Positions 18,381-25,605 of a stretch of DNA of 64,000 bases are shown here, in pieces; positions within the stretch are counted from its first letter, which is position 1; every line of letters starts with the position of its first letter. The translations under genes were made by a program, and so were the position numbers. A model generated the notes under the pieces. It was not told where the DNA came from. It saw only the letters and a list, made by a program, of their open reading frames with translations, and did no database searches. Location: NCBI GenBank assembly GCA_028718605.1, contig JAQULM010000001.1, forward strand, positions 470,785 to 534,784, written 5' to 3'. The DNA comes from Patescibacteria group bacterium (GTDB lineage Bacteria > Patescibacteria > ABY1 > UBA10025 > JAHIVO01).

Positions 18381-18692
18381 TTATACCGATTTAAATGCTG
18401 CTTCGATAATTTTGCGTAATTTTTCAATATCAGTTTTTGATCCTCTGCCAGGGAAACATCCATGTGCCTCTTTTTCAAGGAGGAGAACGGCTACCTTGTC
18501 GAGTGCCTTTCGTGCTGCGACGAGCTGCTGCAAAACAGAAAAACAATCGTTCTTATGGCCAAGCATACGGCCAATCGCATCAACCTGCCCGCGTACGCGA
18601 TTGAGCCTGGTTTGAATACTTGATACATCACAAGCTACTTCCGCCCCCGCTCTCACTTTAACTGATTCGGCTTGTACTCTACTATTTTTCAT
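18381..18692 (-). CDS. CsoR/RcnR/FrmR-family (DUF156) repressor
   Basis: The 103-residue all-helical regulator has the family core TRLNRVRGQVDAIGRML followed by C50 and a C-terminal-side H77-G-C79. Canonical CsoR has His-x3-Cys; here the position four before C79 is glutamate, so the copper site is altered. The cysteine pair C50/C79 is kept, as in persulfide- or thiol-sensing relatives (CstR-like). With trxA and trxB downstream, a thiol/redox signal is more likely than copper, but this is inferred. Its likely operator is at 18730-18744. The ATG has no clear Shine-Dalgarno. Confidence 0.85.
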   Translation of the reverse strand: MKNSRVQAESVKVRAGAEVACDVSSIQTRLNRVRGQVDAIGRMLGHKNDCFSVLQQLVAARKALDKVAVLLLEKEAHGCFPGRGSKTDIEKLRKIIEAAFKSV

Positions 18693-18729
18693 TGGGTATT
18701 GGGAATTGGTGATTGGACGATTACCTACA

Positions 18730-18768
18730 TACTCCCCCCCAGTATATCACGTAAAAATACTCTGTCAA
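18730..18768 (-). promoter_or_regulatory. csoR-trxA-trxB promoter with overlapping G-tract operator
   Basis: On the minus strand a perfect TTGACA (18768-18763) and TATACT (18746-18741) are 16 bp apart. Overlapping the -10 is TACT-GGGGGGG-AGTA (18744-18730), which fits the TACT-G6-N-AGTA operator of RcnR/FrmR-type repressors. Binding here would block the promoter, giving autoregulation of the operon. Confidence 0.82.
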
Positions 18769-18842
18769 ATAAATTATTCTAGCCTATAGTGAGTTATTGG
18801 ATTTCTTAATAATTAATAATAAAAAATATGGGAGAACGCCAC

Positions 18843-19283
18843 ATGTCAGAAGAAGAGATCAGGGCAGCAACTGGCACCGTTGTTGAGAATGAAACAACTG
18901 CCCAGGAAACAGCAGGTGACCTTGCGGCTATCGAAGCCATTAATGCTGAGCTTGAAGCGGGTGTTGATGGAAATAATCCCGAGGCTATTGTTAGGGCGTT
19001 AGAAAAGTTGCAGCATACACCCGATACTGTAGTAACTGCTCGTCAACGCGATGATACGATGATGGGACAAATAAAATCTGCGCTTCATAATTTGCGAACC
19101 GAATTATTAAACCCAGACAATTACATTGGCCAGGATGGCCGTAAAATGTTCGCAGAATTTGGCGGCGACGTTGCGACAGCAGCCCGTACTTTGTGGAATA
19201 AAAGCGATAACTCATTTCGCGAAGATCTCGTTGCAGTTAGCGAAAAATTTTACCATAAAATAAATGGGGACTCGGTGCGTTAA
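18843..19283 (+). CDS. Small acidic protein of unknown function
   Basis: The 146-residue, acidic, soluble-looking protein has a Thr/Glu/Ala-rich N-terminal third and a helical remainder; I do not recognise it. An ATG at 18828 is in frame, but GGAG 8 nt before the ATG at 18843 makes the latter the likely start. It is divergent from csoR and ends in a strong terminator. Its composition is more AT-rich than the core genes. Confidence 0.55.
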   Translation: MSEEEIRAATGTVVENETTAQETAGDLAAIEAINAELEAGVDGNNPEAIVRALEKLQHTPDTVVTARQRDDTMMGQIKSALHNLRTELLNPDNYIGQDGRKMFAEFGGDVATAARTLWNKSDNSFREDLVAVSEKFYHKINGDSVR

Positions 19284-19337
19284 TTAATGGATTACGAGGA
19301 AAACCACGTTCGCAGGAATAATAGAAGATTTGATTTC

Positions 19338-19370
19338 AAAAAACAGCTTTTTTTTGTAAAGCTGTTTTTT
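19338..19370 (+). terminator. Terminator of the small acidic protein gene
   Basis: A 13-bp stem (19338-19350 with 19358-19370) ends in a T run. The same T residues abut the encoded CCA end of the opposing tRNA-Ala. Confidence 0.85.
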
Positions 19371-19446
19371 GGTGGACCAAAGGGGAGTTGAACCCCTGAC
19401 CTCCTCCATGCCATGGAGGCGCTCTAGCCAACTGAGCTATTGGCCC
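19370..19446 (-). tRNA. tRNA-Ala(GGC)
   Basis: Minus-strand cloverleaf with acceptor GGGCCAA/TTGGTCC, anticodon arm CCTCC-ATGGCAT-GGAGG (anticodon GGC) and T loop TTCAACT. The G3:U70 alanine identity pair is present. CCA is encoded (19370-19372). Confidence 0.93.
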
Positions 19447-19476
19447 GCATGTTTAATTATTTTAATTTCCTTTGAT

Positions 19477-19558
19477 GGACCAGGGGGAGTTGCCGGGTTT
19501 GCACTGCGGAGCGAGGTCAGGGAACCTCCGACTCCCGCAACCCGCCTGCCATCGCCAC
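19477..19558 (-). repeat. tRNA 3'-end remnant with an inserted palindrome
   Basis: The segment starting GGACCAGGGGGAGTTG copies the 3' acceptor/T-arm of the neighbouring tRNA-Ala. It is followed by GC-rich inverted-repeat DNA (TTGCCGGGTTTGC ... CCCGCAACCCG) instead of an anticodon arm. It cannot fold as a tRNA. I read it as a duplicated tRNA tail interrupted by a palindromic element. Confidence 0.5.
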
Positions 19559-19629
19559 TGGACCTAGGGAGAATCGAACTCCCGTCTCCACAATGCGAAT
19601 GTGGTGTCATACCACTAGACCATAGGCCC
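19559..19629 (-). tRNA. tRNA-Ala(CGC)
   Basis: Minus-strand cloverleaf with acceptor GGGCCTA/TAGGTCC, anticodon arm CCACA-TTCGCAT-TGTGG (anticodon CGC) and T loop TTCGATT. G3:U70 confirms alanine. CCA is not encoded. Confidence 0.9.
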
Positions 19630-19837
19630 AAAGGACATAGCGGGTAGGCGCGAATGAAGTGCTCTACTTCACCCCATCCTCTATGGACGGGTAAGCTGTG
19701 CTACTGATCCCTAAAATCGTTTACCTGATATATAATATTAACAGTATTTTTAAATATGCCAATAATCTACCAATCTTTAAAACAATTCATTAAAAATGCC
19801 TATTTATCTGATTCCCCATATATTAATACTCTCATGA

Positions 19838-19975
19838 GGCCTGCCTGTCTGTAGACAGGAATTGAACCCCTATCCATTGTTAGCGCCCATTGTTATGAAG
19901 ACCGTTCACCTTAACTGCTCTCGAGAGGAATTCAAACTCTATCCACGGCTAAGGAATCCTTTGTTCTACCCGCCT
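19838..19975 (-). repeat. Decayed tRNA copies
   Basis: At least two imperfect tRNA-like tails (AGGAATTGAACCCCTATCC and GAGGAATTCAAACTCTATCC on the plus strand) precede the intact tRNA-Arg. The second is followed by a degenerate copy of the CCT anticodon arm. A CCTGTCTGTAGACAGG palindrome sits at the left edge. None folds into a full cloverleaf, so they look like remnants of duplicated tRNA genes. Confidence 0.45.
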
Positions 19976-19986
19976 GCCATTGCCCT

Positions 19987-20058
19987 TGCCCCCACCAGGA
20001 ATTGGACCTGGATCTAGGGCTTAGGAGTCCCTTGTTCTATCCGTTGAACTATAGGGGC
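19987..20058 (-). tRNA. tRNA-Arg(CCT)
   Basis: Minus-strand cloverleaf: acceptor GCCCCTA/TGGGGGC, anticodon loop CTCCTAA (anticodon CCT), T stem CCAGG/CCTGG. Position 55 in the T loop is C (TCCAATT) instead of the near-universal T, and the last anticodon-stem pair is A-G. It may still be functional, since every other stem pairs, but decay is possible. Confidence 0.7.
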
Positions 20059-20147
20059 ATCGGCAAGGGTGGGCGGGTCCGTTGAACTACGAAAAAATGT
20101 GCATTAATAGGATCACCCGTAATATCTTATATTCCCACTTTTAAAAA

Positions 20148-20163
20148 TGTTCCACGTGGAACA
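20148..20163. promoter_or_regulatory. parS: parS-like centromere site
   Basis: TGTTCCACGTGGAACA is a perfect 16-bp palindrome fitting the bacterial parS core (TGTTNCACGTGNAACA) bound by ParB. It lies in an AT-rich intergenic stretch (20060-20278) that holds no gene I can see. parS sites usually lie near the replication origin and load ParB and SMC. I saw no second copy and no parA or parB in the window. Confidence 0.75.
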
Positions 20164-20278
20164 ATTACTTTTTTTGCTAATATTCGCTAAAATGTTAAAA
20201 AACAAATAATTACGTATAGTAATTAATAAAACAAGTGATAATAATTGCTTATATTAAATAAAATAATGAGTCGCAAAA

Positions 20279-20551
20279 CTATTTAATAAAAAACGAACTT
20301 ATATAATGTGAAAAATCTGCGAATTTATCACTCCTTTTATCAAATACCATCAGACCAACGAGAGTTAACACGATTATTGTCATTGAAACAATAATCATCA
20401 CAAGTTCTTTGCGAATTACTTGATGCTCACTTGCATCAGTGTCACTGATGATTTCGGGATCTTGGCTCTGGCTTACATCCTGCGTTTCGAGCGACTGCTT
20501 TAAGTGTTCCATGCCTTGCAGCAATTTTTGATTCTTTTTTCGCTTTGACAT
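20279..20551 (-). CDS. Small single-pass membrane protein
   Basis: The 90-residue product has a basic N terminus, a Gln/Ser/Asp-rich cytoplasmic stretch and one membrane helix at about 48-68 (ELVMIIVSMTIIVLTLVGLMVF). No family recognised. It is divergent from the bactofilin gene and is coded in AT-rich DNA. It could be a small envelope protein; confidence that it is expressed is moderate. Confidence 0.5.
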   Translation of the reverse strand: MSKRKKNQKLLQGMEHLKQSLETQDVSQSQDPEIISDTDASEHQVIRKELVMIIVSMTIIVLTLVGLMVFDKRSDKFADFSHYISSFFIK

Positions 20552-20617
20552 AGTAAATATGCAATAATAATCGGTATTTTTGAGTGTATACTATTGTTTT
20601 AAAAATGGCAATCGTGC

Positions 20618-20647
20618 TTGACGAAACCGCTAAAAAAATAGTACAAT
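20618..20647 (+). promoter_or_regulatory. Promoter of the bactofilin gene
   Basis: TTGACG (20618-20623) and TACAAT (20642-20647) with an 18-bp spacer, about 30 nt ahead of the start. Confidence 0.55.
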
Positions 20648-20677
20648 ACGCTATACCAATTTAGTAACTATATTACT

Positions 20678-21076
20678 ATGGCACTATTTTCAAACCAGAC
20701 CGAAGGATCGAGTGAAACAGAAACAATCATTGGCCCATCAGTAAAAGTTGAGGGCAATTTTAAAAGTGAGGGGAATATTTCTGTAAATGGCTTCGTACAG
20801 GGAAGCATCACAACAAGTGCGGATTTACGAGTCGGCCAAAATGCAAAAATCAAGGCCGAGGTTGCGGCAAAAAATTTGTTTCTCCAGGGTGAAATTCGTG
20901 GTAATGTCATAGTCAGCGACAAGGCACAACTATCAAGTACCGCGAAAGTGTTGGGAAACATTACGACCAAAATTTTATCAGTTGAGGAGGGTGCCGTCAT
21001 TAATGGTAAATGCACGATGCTCCATGAGCAGCAGGAATCAGAAAATAAATCCGAAGTGAAACGCAATGGCAAGTAG
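20678..21076 (+). CDS. Bactofilin (polymer-forming cytoskeletal protein)
   Basis: The 132-residue product has the central right-handed beta-helix of bactofilins (repeating V/I-x-G-x patterns such as VKVEGNFKSEGNISVNGFVQGSI) flanked by short disordered tails. Bactofilins polymerise without nucleotide and scaffold envelope or peptidoglycan enzymes. It is followed after 3 nt by the DAGK-like gene, so the two are probably cotranscribed. Confidence 0.92.
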   Translation: MALFSNQTEGSSETETIIGPSVKVEGNFKSEGNISVNGFVQGSITTSADLRVGQNAKIKAEVAAKNLFLQGEIRGNVIVSDKAQLSSTAKVLGNITTKILSVEEGAVINGKCTMLHEQQESENKSEVKRNGK

Positions 21077-21079
21077 CGT

Positions 21080-21856
21080 ATGTATTGTTACGTTTACGAT
21101 TCTTTTTTAACAGAAAAAAAATACGCACTCGGCTTGTTCAAGATTGAAGCACGCCTTACTGATTTGGGAATACACGGACGAACAGAACGACTGACAATTC
21201 TCAAAAGCATCCGGGAAGCTGTCCACGACGCCGTTCAAAAAGGTGCGGATACCATTATCGCAGTCGGAAATGATGATACAGTAGGAAAAATAATCAGCAT
21301 TCTCCCGGATCATGGAATAACTTTTGGAATAATACCGATCGGCCCCAATAATTCCATCGCAGCAATGCTCGGCATTCCCGAAGGGGAAGCCGCCTGTGAT
21401 ACATTGTCTGCGCGCATCATCGAAAAGATTGACCTCGGCAGGGCAAATAATTCCTACTTCATTTCCTCGCTCAGCATACCGTCACAGCACGAAGTCGTCA
21501 TTGATTGCGGAGCATACAATATCAGCCCTCTCGACCGGAATAATTCGATTACGATCCAAAATTTCGGGATTATGCGCCATGGGCAGTCCGCTTATCCGCA
21601 GAACGTGTCCAATCCCAAGGATGGAATACTCGAAGCTGTTATTGAATCAGCGCCTGCGTCACGGGGTTTCTTTAAAAAAATCCAGCGCACCTATTCCGGA
21701 ACAAGCGTTTTTCCCATCCGAAAGTTAAAAATTAAATGCACCAATGAGTCCCTCTCCGTCATTGCTGATGGGCGCACAACGGTTAAGACACCGGTGACAG
21801 TCGAGGTTATCCCAAAGCGACTCAAGGTCATTGTCGGTAAAGGCCGTATGTTCTGA
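21080..21856 (+). CDS. Divergent diacylglycerol-kinase-like (YegS/DAGK fold) protein
   Basis: The 258-residue protein resembles the DAGK catalytic fold: a TIIAVGNDDTVGKI segment stands where lipid kinases have GGDGTxNE, and IPIGPNNSIAAMLGIP stands for PxGTxNDFAR. The nucleotide-binding glycines are partly replaced, so ATP binding and kinase activity are doubtful. The C-terminal half is beta-rich, as in YegS. It follows bactofilin directly, suggesting a membrane or envelope role. Catalytic function should not be assumed. Confidence 0.7.
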   Translation: MYCYVYDSFLTEKKYALGLFKIEARLTDLGIHGRTERLTILKSIREAVHDAVQKGADTIIAVGNDDTVGKIISILPDHGITFGIIPIGPNNSIAAMLGIPEGEAACDTLSARIIEKIDLGRANNSYFISSLSIPSQHEVVIDCGAYNISPLDRNNSITIQNFGIMRHGQSAYPQNVSNPKDGILEAVIESAPASRGFFKKIQRTYSGTSVFPIRKLKIKCTNESLSVIADGRTTVKTPVTVEVIPKRLKVIVGKGRMF

Positions 21857-21972
21857 GACACCCGCACGTATGTACCTGCACGATGGTTTGCGGAACAGAC
21901 GATCTTCGGTACGGCCAGGATCGTTTTTCAGTCCCTGCCACACTTAACACGAGACCAATAGCCACGAATAGC

Positions 21973-23964
21973 ATGAATGTAACAGAACTTGCACGACGAT
22001 TGCGGCTCCCAACCCGCGAGGTACGAGACCTCGTCCCGCTCCTCGGATTTGACGTGGGTAAAAAAGCCATCAAGGTTGATGACCGAGTCGCCCTGAAAAT
22101 TATCGAGATGCTCCGGGCAAATCCCTCACTTGTACAGCAAGTACGGCAGCAGACCGAAAGCGCTGTTGAGGAAGAGGCCCCGGCGTCTTCGACGCAAGGA
22201 GCCCGGGAAATTAAATTACCGCCATCGATTACCGTTCGTGACCTCGGCACGCTTCTGGATAAACCGGTCACGGTCATCATCAAGGAACTGATGAAGAATG
22301 GCATTCTGGCCAATTTGAATGAGCATATTGATTACGAAACTGCCAGCATAATCGCGCAGGACCTCGGGTTTGTAACTGCCCATGCAGAAGAAAATGTGGA
22401 ACAAAACACTTCCCCCGATGCCCTCAACATCGAAGCTTTGCTCCAAGACGACCCCGCAAAATTGACCCCCCGCCCGCCGGTAGTTGTCGTCATGGGCCAT
22501 GTTGACCATGGAAAAACGCAACTCCTGGATACGATAAAAAAAACAAACGTCGTTGCCGGGGAAGCTGGCGGCATCACCCAGCATATCGGCGCTTACCAGG
22601 CTACTAAAAACGACCGACTGATTACCTTTATTGATACTCCTGGCCATGAAGCGTTCACGGCGATTCGATCACGCGGAGCCCGCATCGCAGATATCGCCAT
22701 TCTCCTTATCGCGGCCGACGACGGCATTAAACCACAAACAGAAGAAGCGCTGCAAATCATCCAGAGCGCTAAAATTCCGTTTCTCGTCGCGATCAATAAA
22801 ATGGACAAGCCAGAAGCGAACGTGGAACGGGTCAAACAACAGCTCGCCCAGAAAAACGTGTTGCCGGAAGATTGGGGCGGAACAATAATGTGCGTACCAA
22901 TATCAGCGAAAACTGGCGACGGAGTTGATGCGCTCCTCGAACGTCTCATACTCCTTGCTGACATGGAAAAAGATTCTATCCAGGCGAATCCTGACAGGCC
23001 GGCGATTTGCACCGTGATCGAGTCTCACGTTGACCGGGGCGAAGGCCCGGTAACGACAGCGATTGTCCAGACCGGTACCCTGCGCCGGGGCGACGCGATC
23101 ATTGTCGGCGACCTCGTCGGCAAAGTGCGCGCTATGAAAGATTCCACTGCCCAGCTTCTGGAGCGGGCACTCCCCTCGACGCCGGTCAAAATTATCGGGC
23201 TGAAATACGCGACCGAAGTTGGAGATATCATTCGCGTCGTCCAAGACCAGAAAGAGCTGAAAAAATTACAGCGGGAAAGCCAATCCCAACACCGCGCATA
23301 CCGGGCAAGCGCCCAGGCTTCAATCATCAAGTCAAAATCAAAAGATAAAAAAGAAGAGCAGGAATCGGTTGATATTATTCTCAAAACTGATACGATCGGT
23401 TCCGAAGAGGCGATTGTCCAATCGCTTGAATCACTCACGACCAGCAAGGTAGCCGTAAAAATCGCCAAAAAAGGGCTCGGCAGCATTACTGACACCGATG
23501 TCCTACAAGCTGCGTCTACCAGTACGCTGCTCTACGGATTCAACGCACCCGTTGATGCGCATGCCGCTGATCTTGCCCGTGACAAGGGGGTTGAAATTAA
23601 AACGTACTCCGTGATTTACGACCTCATTGATAACGTCGAGTCCGAGGTAAAAAAGCGCCAGCCGGTCACGACTGAAATCGTCGAACTCGGGAGGGTAAAA
23701 ATTATCGCAATTTTCCGGACGGAACGTAAACGCATGATCCTCGGCGGTATGGTAACCAAGGGCAAACTCGAAGTAAATTCAAAGGTAACCATTTACAGAA
23801 ACGATAAAGTCGCGGGCAAAGGTGTCATAAAAAAACTCCAGCAGGCGAAACAGGAAATGGCGGCTGTGCCAGCCGGGACAGAGTGCGGTATACAATTCGA
23901 GGGCCCTACGATTATTCAGGAGGGCGATTTTCTGGAAGCATTCAAGGAAGAAATAAAATCCTAA
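21973..23964 (+). CDS. infB: Translation initiation factor IF-2
   Basis: This GTPase positions initiator tRNA on the small subunit. From ATG 21973 the product is 663 residues, short for the family because the N-terminal extension is reduced to one IF2_N-like module (MNVTELARRLRLPTREV) plus linker. The G domain has G1 GHVDHGKT at 175-182, G3 DTPGHEAF and G4 NKMD; domains II, III and IV follow, ending in the CGIQFEG-type segment. The open frame extends to 21883, but the upstream codons have no family likeness. It heads infB-rbfA-nrnA. Confidence 0.95.
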   Translation: MNVTELARRLRLPTREVRDLVPLLGFDVGKKAIKVDDRVALKIIEMLRANPSLVQQVRQQTESAVEEEAPASSTQGAREIKLPPSITVRDLGTLLDKPVTVIIKELMKNGILANLNEHIDYETASIIAQDLGFVTAHAEENVEQNTSPDALNIEALLQDDPAKLTPRPPVVVVMGHVDHGKTQLLDTIKKTNVVAGEAGGITQHIGAYQATKNDRLITFIDTPGHEAFTAIRSRGARIADIAILLIAADDGIKPQTEEALQIIQSAKIPFLVAINKMDKPEANVERVKQQLAQKNVLPEDWGGTIMCVPISAKTGDGVDALLERLILLADMEKDSIQANPDRPAICTVIESHVDRGEGPVTTAIVQTGTLRRGDAIIVGDLVGKVRAMKDSTAQLLERALPSTPVKIIGLKYATEVGDIIRVVQDQKELKKLQRESQSQHRAYRASAQASIIKSKSKDKKEEQESVDIILKTDTIGSEEAIVQSLESLTTSKVAVKIAKKGLGSITDTDVLQAASTSTLLYGFNAPVDAHAADLARDKGVEIKTYSVIYDLIDNVESEVKKRQPVTTEIVELGRVKIIAIFRTERKRMILGGMVTKGKLEVNSKVTIYRNDKVAGKGVIKKLQQAKQEMAAVPAGTECGIQFEGPTIIQEGDFLEAFKEEIKS

Positions 23965-23978
23965 CCCCTTCGATTGCC

Positions 23979-24323
23979 GTGTCAGCGCATCGCATGCAAC
24001 AGGTCAATGAAGTAATCCGGCACAAACTTGCGGAACTGCTTCTCGAAGAACTCAATTTTCCGCCCGGATGCTTTGTCACTATTATAAACGTGCAAACGAG
24101 CAAAGACCTCTCCGTTGCACGGATCACCGTCAGCATCCTGCCAAAAAATCGTCAAGGGAGCCTTTTCGCCGCGCTTCAGCAGCAAGCGAGCCGGCTTCAG
24201 TTTCTCCTGAGCAAACACGTCGTGCTGAGAAAAATCCCCCGGCTGAATTTCCAGCTCGACCATGCACAGGAATACGTAGACCATATCAATGAGCTTATTG
24301 ACAAAATTCACACCTCCCGCTAG
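23979..24323 (+). CDS. rbfA: Ribosome-binding factor A
   Basis: RbfA is a small KH-fold protein aiding 30S maturation near helix 1 of 16S rRNA. The product has the family pattern RMQQVNEVIRHKLAELLLEEL and a C-terminal IPRLNFQLDHA segment. The start may be GTG at 23979 (used here) or ATG at 23994. It lies directly after infB, the usual bacterial arrangement, but truB, often next, is missing here. Confidence 0.9.
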   Translation: MSAHRMQQVNEVIRHKLAELLLEELNFPPGCFVTIINVQTSKDLSVARITVSILPKNRQGSLFAALQQQASRLQFLLSKHVVLRKIPRLNFQLDHAQEYVDHINELIDKIHTSR

Positions 24324-24344
24324 GATTGGTGGTTACGCTTCTTT

Positions 24345-25349
24345 ATGGCTCTTGACGAGCACAATCCTATGGTCGAATTCCACCAGGCATTCCAAAAAAT
24401 CCGCGATGAAATAAAACGCGCTCAGTCAGTCCTTGTCGTCACCCATAAAAATCCTGACGGCGACGCTCTCGGCTCCCTCTTGGCCATGGGCTATTTTTTA
24501 GGCCTTGAAAATGTGGCATACCAGCTATTCTGCGTATCGCCCGCTCCGGCACACCTCCGGTTCCTTCCGAATCTTGACGCAATCTCAAATGATGAGCGCA
24601 TCATGACTGATAAAGAGCATGACCTTATTATCATTCTTGATTCGGGCGACCTGGAATATGCTGGCGTTGCGGAACATTTCCGAAAACTGAAAGGGCTCCC
24701 GGTCGTCATCAATATCGACCACCACCCGACCAACGCGCTCTATGGGCACCTGAATCTGGTAAACCCGAATGCCTCCTCGACTTCGGAGATTATTTACCAT
24801 CTGATAGACTTTTTCCGGTACCCTATCGCCAAACACATCGCGACCAGCCTCCTGACCGGCATTTTAACGGATACGGGCAGTTTTTCGAACCTCGGCACAA
24901 CATCCTCGTCGCTCGACGTGTCATCGCGGCTCCTCGCGTCCGGCGCGAGGGTACGGGAAATCATCTCGTTTACCTTCAGAAATAAGCCGATACCCCAGCT
25001 CCAACTCTGGGGCAGAGCCCTTTCGCGACTGAAAGAAAATGATGAAACGGGAATCGTTACGACCGTCCTTACCCAGGATGACTTCCGCGAACTCGGTATC
25101 GATGAGGATAGCAGCGAAGGAATATCAAATTTCCTCAACAACGTCGACCATGCCAAGGCGATCATTGTATTCCGGGAAAAATCTGACGGTACCGTCCGGG
25201 CAAGCTTACGCACGACCCAGCCGAATGTTGACGTTTCAAAAATTGCCAAACATTTTGGCGGCGGTGGGCACAAAAAAGCCGCCGGTTTCACGATCAAGGG
25301 CAGGCTGGAAGAAACAGGCACGGGGTGGAAAGTCGTCCCGATCAAATAA
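24345..25349 (+). CDS. nrnA: DHH-family phosphoesterase, NrnA type
   Basis: The 334-residue enzyme belongs to the DHH/DHHA1 family of nanoRNases and pAp phosphatases. Visible metal motifs are THKNPDGDALGS, ILDSGD and the DHH motif in NIDHHPTN; the C-terminal DHHA1 domain has FGGGGHKKAAGF. It degrades short oligonucleotides to monomers. A second ATG at 24369 is possible. Third gene of infB-rbfA-nrnA. Confidence 0.92.
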   Translation: MALDEHNPMVEFHQAFQKIRDEIKRAQSVLVVTHKNPDGDALGSLLAMGYFLGLENVAYQLFCVSPAPAHLRFLPNLDAISNDERIMTDKEHDLIIILDSGDLEYAGVAEHFRKLKGLPVVINIDHHPTNALYGHLNLVNPNASSTSEIIYHLIDFFRYPIAKHIATSLLTGILTDTGSFSNLGTTSSSLDVSSRLLASGARVREIISFTFRNKPIPQLQLWGRALSRLKENDETGIVTTVLTQDDFRELGIDEDSSEGISNFLNNVDHAKAIIVFREKSDGTVRASLRTTQPNVDVSKIAKHFGGGGHKKAAGFTIKGRLEETGTGWKVVPIK

Positions 25350-25386
25350 CCGCCTGCAACTAGCAGCCCGGTACACATGCGGGGGC

Positions 25387-25446
25387 GATTTGACATATGG
25401 CAACGCACCTCCGAGGATGAATACGAGCGTTTCCTGTTTTGAATTG
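25387..25446. repeat. 60-bp direct repeat, left copy (flanks purH)
   Basis: Identical over 60 bp to 27529-27588, in the same orientation, with weaker likeness for about 17 bp further left. The two copies bracket the purH unit. The repeat could encode the same short peptide in both places or be a regulatory or recombination site. Confidence 0.9.
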
Positions 25447-25550
25447 GGTTACTTTACCAGTTTAGATGTTCGATTGTCAATATTGCTAAAAGATCCTTTG
25501 CCACTCGTTAGGCTCGTGATCCAGGATATTTTCCCCAATGGGGAAAATAA

Positions 25551-25584
25551 GACAGCTCCTTTCCCAGGGGAGCTGTCGTTTTTT
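25551..25584 (+). terminator. Terminator of the infB-rbfA-nrnA operon
   Basis: A 9-bp stem (25551-25559 with 25569-25577) ends in GTTTTTT. It lies between convergent nrnA and purH; on the minus strand it is followed by TTATTTT, so it may serve purH as well. A second palindrome (TTTTCCCC-AAT-GGGGAAAA) sits just left of it. Confidence 0.85.
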
Positions 25585-25605
25585 GTATCATGGAAAATGT
25601 ACGAA

